Below, piece after piece: positions 44,581-51,590 of a DNA stretch of 64,000 bases. The number at the start of each line of letters is the position of its first letter. The stretch's first letter is position 1. Source of the stretch: Ignavibacteriota bacterium (GTDB lineage Bacteria; Bacteroidota; Ignavibacteria; Tepidaquicellales; Tepidaquicellaceae). The position numbers were made by a program, and so were the translations under genes. The notes under the pieces were generated by a model. The model saw nothing but the letters and a program-made list of their open reading frames with translations, was not told the origin of the DNA and made no database searches. The stretch spans positions 186,001 through 250,000 of the forward strand of contig JACREY010000020.1 of assembly GCA_016218085.1 (NCBI GenBank), written 5' to 3'.

Positions 44581-46482
44581 ATGACTAACAATCCGAAAAC
44601 CGGGAAAATATTTATACTTATTGCCGCACTCTTAATTTTTATTTCTGCGGGCGATGCCTTCTCACAGCAGTACTGGCAGAAAATCGGAAATGTTATTAAC
44701 CGCGATTTGATTAAATGCAGTTTCGTGGATACCCTTAACGGATGGGCAATCGGGGATTCCGGCACTATCATCCGTACTACAAACGGCGGATATAACTGGA
44801 CACTGCAGAATTCCAAGATTCACGCTTATATGTCAGCGATTTATTTTCTGAATCAAAGACTCGGCTGGGCTATAGGATGGGGAATTGGTCCCGAATACTA
44901 CGGCTCGTACATTCTTAAAACTACTAACGGAGGAAACACCTGGGATACGTCCAGATATTCCGTGCCCGACTCGTATATCAGGACTATATTTTTTCAGGAT
45001 TCACTTTACGGATTTATGGGCGGCAATCCCGCTTTGTTTCTTCGGACAACAAACGGAGGCGCTGTCTGGGAAAGATGTGCTATGGATAGCTCCGTCGTTG
45101 CCGGATTTCCCGTGAACAGGTTCAGGTTCTTTTCCAGAGATTACGGCATTGCCTGCGGTGGTATTATGGATATAGCAGGGGTTATCTGGAAAACCACAAA
45201 CCGCGGACTTTATTGGACAGTGCAGCCAATCGCTCCCGAACCGATTAATGATATAAAATTCCTTGACAGCCTGAATATATTTGTCATAGCCGGTGATTAT
45301 GAATACGGCACAAGCGTTATGCGCTCTTCAAACGGCGGTCAAAACTGGGATTACACGAATATCGGTGTATTCGGAATTCCCGGCACTATGGCTTTCAGAA
45401 CCTTTTCAGAAGCCTGGTGCCCTATGGGATATTTTCCCAGCTTCCTGATGACAAATAATCTCGGATACAGCTGGTACCAGATTGATACTCCTGACAGCTC
45501 TAAAATTATGGACCTGGCATTCGTAAATCAAAGATTCGGAATCGGTGTCGGTATAAATGGTGCCGTCGTCCGATATAATCCCAATGTTACTTTTACCGTT
45601 TCGGGAAATGTCAGGTATCAGGATAATAACCAGCCGGTTACCGCTGGTAAGGTGAAAGCATTCAAAATAAATAAAACAACATATCAGGTCGTATATGTTG
45701 ATTCTGCCGTAATTCAGCCGAATGGCACTTACACTTTAACTCACGTGCCGCAGGATTCAGTTGATATCGGCGTTTTCCCGAATTCCACTCCGCCTAATGA
45801 CTGGGTTATTACTTACTATCCATCTACCATAAACTGGCAGAATGCGGCGGTTATCTATCCTTCGCAGAATATGGATTCTGTCGATATATCTGTCTTCAGA
45901 CTTGTCAATACGGTAGCAAATAACTCCGTAAACGGAAAAGTAATGCAAAGCTCATTTGCCTTACTCCCGGGAATTAAAGATGCATTTATTTATGTGAAAA
46001 ACGGAAACGCTTTTGTGAAAAGCGGAATTACGGATTCAGCGGGTGTTTATCACCTCCAGTCGCTCCCTTCGGGCAGTCTGAAAGTTATCGTTAACAGAAT
46101 CGGGTACTCAGGCGACAGCTCTGTAATTACAATGACCCCAACAAGCAATCTCGATTCGGTGAATTTCTATCTCAGCAGGATATCCGTGAATATAAAGAAA
46201 GATGAAAACATAAACCCGTCGGATTTTATGCTGTATCAGAATTATCCCAATCCCTTTAATCCCTCTACAAATATAAAATTCAGGATTAAAGAACCGCGGT
46301 TCGTAACTTTAAAAATTTATGATATACTCGGCAGGGAAGCCGCAGTCCTTTTAAATGAAAAACTGAATGCAGGGGAATATACCCTGCGCTTCGATGCCCC
46401 GCATCTTCCAAGCGGATTGTACCTGTGCAGGCTCACCGCAGGCGATTTCTCCGAAACAAAAAAAATTGTACTGGTAAAGTAA
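44581..46482 (+). CDS. T9SS-secreted chimera of YCF48 propeller and regulatory-like domain
   Basis: A 633-residue exported protein (signal peptide ending AFSQ). Residues 30-330 are a YCF48-type propeller closely matching the 33465-34763 protein (LNGWAIGDSGTIIRTTNGG, ILKTTNGGNTWDTSRY). Residues from about 334 match the C-terminal part of the preceding gene (VPQDSVDIGVFPNSTPPNDW). It ends with the T9SS domain NYPNPFNPSTNIKF and MAIN-type closing strand TKKIVLVK. A clear domain swap. Confidence 0.87.
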   Translation: MTNNPKTGKIFILIAALLIFISAGDAFSQQYWQKIGNVINRDLIKCSFVDTLNGWAIGDSGTIIRTTNGGYNWTLQNSKIHAYMSAIYFLNQRLGWAIGWGIGPEYYGSYILKTTNGGNTWDTSRYSVPDSYIRTIFFQDSLYGFMGGNPALFLRTTNGGAVWERCAMDSSVVAGFPVNRFRFFSRDYGIACGGIMDIAGVIWKTTNRGLYWTVQPIAPEPINDIKFLDSLNIFVIAGDYEYGTSVMRSSNGGQNWDYTNIGVFGIPGTMAFRTFSEAWCPMGYFPSFLMTNNLGYSWYQIDTPDSSKIMDLAFVNQRFGIGVGINGAVVRYNPNVTFTVSGNVRYQDNNQPVTAGKVKAFKINKTTYQVVYVDSAVIQPNGTYTLTHVPQDSVDIGVFPNSTPPNDWVITYYPSTINWQNAAVIYPSQNMDSVDISVFRLVNTVANNSVNGKVMQSSFALLPGIKDAFIYVKNGNAFVKSGITDSAGVYHLQSLPSGSLKVIVNRIGYSGDSSVITMTPTSNLDSVNFYLSRISVNIKKDENINPSDFMLYQNYPNPFNPSTNIKFRIKEPRFVTLKIYDILGREAAVLLNEKLNAGEYTLRFDAPHLPSGLYLCRLTAGDFSETKKIVLVK

Positions 46483-46492
46483 AATAATTTTT

Positions 46493-46522
46493 ATCCCGTT
46501 TCAGAAATGAAACGGGATTTTT
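46493..46522 (+). terminator. Terminator after the second T9SS gene
   Basis: Arms ATCCCGTTTC (46493-46502) and GAAACGGGAT (46509-46518) with loop AGAAAT, followed by TTTTAT. It is a good rho-independent terminator ten bases after the stop of the 633-residue protein gene. Confidence 0.8.
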
Positions 46523-46607
46523 ATATTGCTTATTCAATTTTCCGCTTATATATTATCAATAATTGCAGTATTGCAAATAAATTTTTTTGCTGATAAAAAA
46601 ACTGATA

Positions 46608-47795
46608 ATGAAAAAATTATTTTTTGTTTTTCTGATAGCTTCAGCTTTTCAGGGATGCAGCGAATCATCAAATCCTTCAAACACAATATTCAATCCCCCG
46701 GTATCTACAAAACCGATTTTTCCGATGCCCGGCTATAATGCAAGGAATACTTCAAATCCGTATTGCATAAATGCTACAATAAATCCCGTGCAAAGCGGCA
46801 TTGCAGACTGGTCCTATACATTTCAGGGAGGCTATTTCAGCGACGGCAGTGAGTTTTGCGTGGATTCGAAAAGCAATGTATATTATATATCCCAGCCTCT
46901 TAGAACAGGAAGTTTCTATAAATTTTCTCCGAATGGGGATGTAATATGGAAAATTGACAGCCTCACTCAGGATAATTTTTGCGGAATAAGTTTAAGCGCA
47001 GATGAAAGCAGGGTATATCTAGTGGCTTATAAAATAAATACTCCCGATAGTCTTTACTGTATAGATTCTACAGGAAAAAAAATATGGGCGTTGCAGACTT
47101 TGACATTAAGCAAACCGCTTATTGGAAAGGATGGAGATTTATATACTTTCTTCGACGGAAAACTCTCAGCTATTACTAAAGACGGAATTTTCAGATGGCA
47201 GAATACCTCGATTACAGGTTACGAAGGCAAATACCAGATGGCTATTGATATAGAAGATAATCTTTATGTCGTAGGCAGCAACTATGTCTTATCAAAAGTT
47301 GACAGGACAGGAATGGTGAAGTGGACTTATAATGCAGGAGATTATGTTCACGGAATTGTGATAGACGGATTCGGTAATATTTATATAAACAGAAGTGATT
47401 CTAAACTCATTTGTGTTAGTAAAGATGGCTTGCAGAAGTGGATAAAAACAGGAGCAGATAGTTACAGTTATCCCGTTATTTCTTCAGATAACAGAATACT
47501 TGTCAATTCATACAGATGTATTATAGGATATGATACCAGCGGTGCCTTGGTTTGGAAATCAGATTCACTTACTCATAGTCCTGAATTCTTGCTTCTCGAT
47601 GATAACGATAACGTTTATTATCTATCTGATGGCAACTCCGGCAATATTGTCATCGGTGCCTTTACCTCCGCTGGAAAATACTGGTGGCAGTATGTTAGTG
47701 ATATGTCAGGTACACTGCCTCCGCCTGTTCTTCTACCGGTTGGTAAACTTCTTTTTGCTCCAAAACGTGCATGGAAAATACAGGCAGTAAGATAG
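46608..47795 (+). CDS. PQQ-like propeller lipoprotein
   Basis: About 395 residues from ATG at 46608, preferred over a TTG 21 bases upstream because MKKLFFVFLIASAFQGCSES then forms a textbook lipoprotein signal with Cys18. The rest has weak PQQ/propeller repeats (YCIDSTGKKIWALQ, LICVSKDGLQKWIKTGAD). It is probably surface or periplasmic. It stands alone after a terminator and converges on the beta-CASP gene with a 23-base gap. Confidence 0.75.
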   Translation: MKKLFFVFLIASAFQGCSESSNPSNTIFNPPVSTKPIFPMPGYNARNTSNPYCINATINPVQSGIADWSYTFQGGYFSDGSEFCVDSKSNVYYISQPLRTGSFYKFSPNGDVIWKIDSLTQDNFCGISLSADESRVYLVAYKINTPDSLYCIDSTGKKIWALQTLTLSKPLIGKDGDLYTFFDGKLSAITKDGIFRWQNTSITGYEGKYQMAIDIEDNLYVVGSNYVLSKVDRTGMVKWTYNAGDYVHGIVIDGFGNIYINRSDSKLICVSKDGLQKWIKTGADSYSYPVISSDNRILVNSYRCIIGYDTSGALVWKSDSLTHSPEFLLLDDNDNVYYLSDGNSGNIVIGAFTSAGKYWWQYVSDMSGTLPPPVLLPVGKLLFAPKRAWKIQAVR

Positions 47796-47818
47796 TTAAT
47801 ATATTGATAAATATATAT

Positions 47819-49234
47819 TTATATATTGTACCCCTCCCCCCTCTTCGGGATGAATATATTTTTAAATCCGCTTTTACGAAGTTCTCCTTCAAGAATTTTT
47901 TGTCCTTCTAATTCGCCGTGAACAAGGAATAATTTCTTTAAAATATTTTTGTCGAATTTATTTAAGTAAGCTATAAGTTCATTCTGGTCTGCGTGTCCGG
48001 AGAATGCATTGAGCACGCGAATCTTTGCCTTCACTTTATGCTCTTCACCGAATATTTTTACTTTTGTTCCCGGTGTATCTTTCGCTTCCACAATCCTTCT
48101 GCCTAAAGTATTTTCTGCCATGAATCCGATTATCATTATCACATTTTTATTGTTAGAAATGTTATTTGCAAGGTGATGAAGTATCCTTCCTGCTTCGCAC
48201 ATTCCCGATGCCGAGATTATCATGCAGGTGCCCTTGAACTCATTCAGCTTTTTCGAATCATTGACATCTTTAATGTATTCGACATTATCCAGTCCGAATA
48301 CATTCACTCCACTCGCAAGATAATCAGAAGTTTCTTTATCGAAGCACTCCGGATGAAGTTTGAATACGTCTGTTGCATTTACAGTAAGCGGACTATCCAC
48401 AAAAATCGGGAACTTCGGAATCTTTCCTGCCGTCTCAAGTTCAGTTAAAGCATAAACTAATTCCTGCGTTCTGCCTACGCTGAAAGAGGGGACTATTATC
48501 TTTCCGCCTGCTTCAATTGCTTCTTTTACTGTTGCTTCAAGCTCCGATTCAATCATCTCTGCATTGTGATGTGTCCTTCCGCCGTAAGTTGACTCCGATA
48601 AGAGTATATCCACATTGCCGAGGAAATCCGGGTCTTTTAAAATAGGTAAATGATACCTGCCGAGGTCTCCTGTGAATCCTAATATAAATTTTTTCCCGTT
48701 CTCTTCTATATCCAGCAATACCTGTGAGGAACCTAAGATGTGACCTGCCTCAATAAACGTGACTTCAACTTTATTATCCAGACCGTCTATGAATATTTTT
48801 TTATTGTATGGAAATGCTTCAAAGCATTCCAGCACACCTCTGGCATCTTCAATAGTATACAGCGGATTGAATAGCGGCTCGTGTCTTTTTGCCCTGCGCT
48901 TGTTAACGAATTCAGTGTCTTTCTCCTGAATGTATGCACTGTCCTGCAGCATAATCGAGCATAAATCCCTTGTAGCCGATGTGCAGTATATTCTTCCTGT
49001 AAAGCCCTTTGCATAAAGCGTCGGCAGGTTTCCCGCATGGTCAATGTGTGCGTGTGATAAAATTACGCAGTGCAGTTCTGCAGGGTCAAAAAGAAAATGC
49101 CTGTTTATTTGAAAAGACTCTTCTCTCTTTCCTTGTGACATTCCGCAATCAAGTAATATTTTCTTTCCGTTGATTTCCAGTAAATGCTGTGAACCTGTTA
49201 CGGTCTGTGCCGCTCCGCAAAATTGAATTTTCAT
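47819..49234 (-). CDS. Metallo-beta-lactamase/beta-CASP ribonuclease-like protein
   Basis: A 471-residue protein with zinc motif HAHIDHAG (61-68), LLDCGMSQGKRE, the second metal site in GFTGDLGRYH and the beta-CASP inserts (TYGGRTHH, SASGMCEAGRILHHL, FSGHADQNEL). Family members cleave RNA (CPSF/RNase J-like) and act in RNA maturation. The exact substrate is unknown. Its ATG overlaps the Mpg stop by four bases (ATGA), so the pair is coupled. Confidence 0.92.
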   Translation of the reverse strand: MKIQFCGAAQTVTGSQHLLEINGKKILLDCGMSQGKREESFQINRHFLFDPAELHCVILSHAHIDHAGNLPTLYAKGFTGRIYCTSATRDLCSIMLQDSAYIQEKDTEFVNKRRAKRHEPLFNPLYTIEDARGVLECFEAFPYNKKIFIDGLDNKVEVTFIEAGHILGSSQVLLDIEENGKKFILGFTGDLGRYHLPILKDPDFLGNVDILLSESTYGGRTHHNAEMIESELEATVKEAIEAGGKIIVPSFSVGRTQELVYALTELETAGKIPKFPIFVDSPLTVNATDVFKLHPECFDKETSDYLASGVNVFGLDNVEYIKDVNDSKKLNEFKGTCMIISASGMCEAGRILHHLANNISNNKNVIMIIGFMAENTLGRRIVEAKDTPGTKVKIFGEEHKVKAKIRVLNAFSGHADQNELIAYLNKFDKNILKKLFLVHGELEGQKILEGELRKSGFKNIFIPKRGEGYNI

Positions 49235-49839
49235 ATTTTATTGAATTTGTGTTTTGTAACGTATGGATTATCTTTTATAAAAAACCTGTACGGAAGTTCC
49301 GCACCTTTCACTATCCCGATTCTCTTCGAAACTGCAATTTTGAGTTTCTCTTCCCCCAGCGGCTCTGAAATAAAAATCCCTTTTGCCGATAAACGGGTGT
49401 TGTTGAATTCTCTGCCTATACCGAATGCCATGCACATCTTCGATGGACCGTTTGTTAAATCGTGAATACTCTTTATACCCGGCCTGTTTAATTTCATCTG
49501 CCCTATTCCCTCCAGAGGCTCTACTGCCCTAATTAATACTGCCGAGCCTGTACCCTTCTTTTCTGTAACCACGTTGAAACAGTAATAATTACCGTATATA
49601 AAATATACATAAATTGTGCCGCCTTCTTCATACAGTACACTGCTTCTGCCTGATGTCTTCTGAAAAGCATGACAGGCAGGGTCATGCTCTCCGATATATG
49701 CTTCGGTTTCGACTATTTTCCCCGATAAAATGCCTTTTTTGCCGTTATTTTTCACTAAAACTTTTCCAAGAAGGTCTTTTGCCGTTTTCAGGGTTTCCCT
49801 TTTAAAAAAATTATCGGTTAAAAGCTCATATTTATCCAT
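49231..49839 (-). CDS. mpg: 3-methyladenine DNA glycosylase, Mpg/AAG type
   Basis: A 202-residue monofunctional glycosylase that removes alkylated purines. Seen: AKDLLGKVLV, ETEAYIGEHDPACHA with the catalytic Glu, EGGTIYVYFIYGNYYCFNVV, RAVEPLEG and LTNGPSKMCMAFGI. Usual length. It is transcribed with the downstream beta-CASP gene through an ATGA overlap. Confidence 0.95.
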   Translation of the reverse strand: MDKYELLTDNFFKRETLKTAKDLLGKVLVKNNGKKGILSGKIVETEAYIGEHDPACHAFQKTSGRSSVLYEEGGTIYVYFIYGNYYCFNVVTEKKGTGSAVLIRAVEPLEGIGQMKLNRPGIKSIHDLTNGPSKMCMAFGIGREFNNTRLSAKGIFISEPLGEEKLKIAVSKRIGIVKGAELPYRFFIKDNPYVTKHKFNKI

Positions 49840-49944
49840 ATTTTAAATTAATTAAAAAATAAGAGTTTATATATTCAAAAATATGTATCAGATTGGAATA
49901 ACATTGTGCTTGAATTTACATAATTTTAATAGTATATTACATAG

Positions 49945-49966
49945 ATTTTGTGAGCAAAATTTTTTT
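49945..49966 (+). terminator. First terminator-like hairpin in the rimP leader
   Basis: Arms ATTTTG (49945-49950) and CAAAAT (49955-49960) around TGAG, followed by six T. The stem is short and weak, but it precedes a stronger copy of the same design by a few bases. Confidence 0.45.
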
Positions 49967-49969
49967 CAG

Positions 49970-49997
49970 AGTGGGTTAACGACCCACTTTTTTTTTC
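49970..49997 (+). promoter_or_regulatory. Attenuator-like hairpin immediately before rimP
   Basis: Arms AGTGGGT (49970-49976) and ACCCACT (49982-49988) with loop TAACG, followed by a run of nine T (49988-49996). The run ends seven bases before the rimP ATG at 50004, so nothing but rimP can lie after it. That argues for control of the rimP-nusA-infB operon by attenuation. Confidence 0.65.
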
Positions 49998-50003
49998 AAA
50001 AAA

Positions 50004-50462
50004 ATGGAAAATTATAAAAATATTATTGAAGAGTTTCTGAAGACCACTTCTTTTAAACTTATAGAACTTGTTAAAAGAGGTGAGCGCAGTAATATTTTGC
50101 TCGAAGTTTTTATTGATAAAGAAGATAATTTCGGAATAGATGAAATAGCAGTAGTGAACAGGGATTTATGGAAATACCTTGAATCGAATAACCTTGAAAA
50201 AGGAATTTCCAAAATTATTATTTCTTCGCCCGGTGCGGATAAGCCGCTGAAGTTTTTCTGGCAGTTTAAAAAGCACATCGGAAGGGAACTTGATATAAAA
50301 ACCCCGTCAGGTGAATCAATTACAGGCACGCTGGAGGAATTAACGGATTTCGTGAAAGGGGAATTCAGAATTTCCGTTAAAGAAAAAAAAGAAATTAAGA
50401 AAATGAATTTTATATTCGGCGAAATTTCCGAAGCAAAAGTTAAACTGAGTTTTAAAAAATAA
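50004..50462 (+). CDS. rimP: Ribosome maturation factor RimP
   Basis: A 152-residue protein needed for 30S subunit maturation. It shows the N-terminal alpha/beta domain (LLEVFIDKEDNFGIDEIAVVNRDL), SSPGADKPLKF and the C-terminal SH3-like domain (ITGTLEELTDFVKGEF). Typical length. It is first in the rimP-nusA-infB-rbfA-truB operon, with nusA 12 bases on. No Shine-Dalgarno is seen; a terminator-like hairpin ends just before the start codon. Confidence 0.93.
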   Translation: MENYKNIIEEFLKTTSFKLIELVKRGERSNILLEVFIDKEDNFGIDEIAVVNRDLWKYLESNNLEKGISKIIISSPGADKPLKFFWQFKKHIGRELDIKTPSGESITGTLEELTDFVKGEFRISVKEKKEIKKMNFIFGEISEAKVKLSFKK

Positions 50463-50474
50463 AAAATATTTGAT

Positions 50475-51560
50475 ATGAAATCAGAGATTATCGAAGCCTT
50501 CTCACAAATGGCAAAGATGAAGAATATCGACAGGGATATTCTGGAAAGCGTGATTAAGGATTCCTTCAGGAAAATGATGGAAAAGCGCTATGGTCAGGAG
50601 GCGAACTTTGATATTATCGTGAATATGGAAAAAGGAAATATTGAGATATTCCTTTACAAGACGGTTGTAGAAGAAGTGAACGACCCCACGCTGGAGATAG
50701 ACCCTGCATCTGCGAAAGAGAGATCAGGAGAGGATTTCGACCCCGGTGATGAATATGTGGAGGAAATTCCGATTATTGATTTCGGAAGAAGACTCGTGCT
50801 TAATCTGAAACAGAACCTGAACCAGAAGCTACGTGAAATTGAAAAGGAAGTGACGTTTAATAAGTATAAAGAGATTGTAGGCGAAATTATTGTGGGGGAA
50901 GTATACCAGATAAAGCCGAATTCGATTCTTCTGATTCATGACCATAATGAAGTTCATTTCCCGAAGTCAGAGCAGATTGCTAAAGAAAGGTACAAAAAAG
51001 GTGATACAATCCGTGCTATTATTAAAAGTATAGAAAAGAAAAGCTCAGGCCCGCCTGCAATTATAGTTTCAAGAGCCGACGAGCAGTTCCTTTATAAACT
51101 TTTTGAACTTGAAATTCCCGAAATTTTCGACGGAATACTTGAGATTAAGGCAATTGCACGCGAACCTGGCGAAAGAGCAAAGATTGCTGTGATATCCAAC
51201 GATGACAGGATAGACGCCGTAGGAGCCTGCGTGGGAATGAAAGGTATGAGGATTCATTCGATTGTAAGAGAACTCAGCAATGAAAATATTGACGTTATAA
51301 ACTTTACGGATGATATAGCACTTTATATTGCACGCGCACTTGCCCCTGCAAAACTTCAGGATATCTACATCGACAAGAATGCAAAAATTGCAAAAATCTA
51401 TGCTGATGAAGACCAGAAGAGCCTGATTATCGGAAAGAACGGTCAGAATATTAAGCTTGCTTCGAAACTTACCGGATACCAGATTGATGTAATCAGGGAA
51501 ACAGAAAAAGAAGCCGGCTCCGAGGAAGTAACTACGGAAACTCAGGAAGAAAAACAGTAA
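50475..51560 (+). CDS. nusA: Transcription factor NusA
   Basis: A 361-residue NusA that modulates pausing, termination and antitermination. The N-terminal polymerase-binding domain (about 1-130), S1 domain (VGEVYQIKPNSILLI region) and KH domains (GACVGMKGMRI, IIGKNGQNIKLASKL) are present. It lacks the acidic C-terminal repeats of the E. coli protein, which is normal for many bacteria. It lies between rimP and infB. NusA is a plausible regulator of the leader hairpins before rimP. Confidence 0.95.
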   Translation: MKSEIIEAFSQMAKMKNIDRDILESVIKDSFRKMMEKRYGQEANFDIIVNMEKGNIEIFLYKTVVEEVNDPTLEIDPASAKERSGEDFDPGDEYVEEIPIIDFGRRLVLNLKQNLNQKLREIEKEVTFNKYKEIVGEIIVGEVYQIKPNSILLIHDHNEVHFPKSEQIAKERYKKGDTIRAIIKSIEKKSSGPPAIIVSRADEQFLYKLFELEIPEIFDGILEIKAIAREPGERAKIAVISNDDRIDAVGACVGMKGMRIHSIVRELSNENIDVINFTDDIALYIARALAPAKLQDIYIDKNAKIAKIYADEDQKSLIIGKNGQNIKLASKLTGYQIDVIRETEKEAGSEEVTTETQEEKQ

Positions 51561-51590
51561 TTCAAATTTATTAATATCAAATTATCTTAA

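Noticed and set aside
46587-46607. TTG start for the lipoprotein gene at 46587
   Set aside because: It adds seven residues before a perfect lipoprotein signal; ATG 46608 is the better start.
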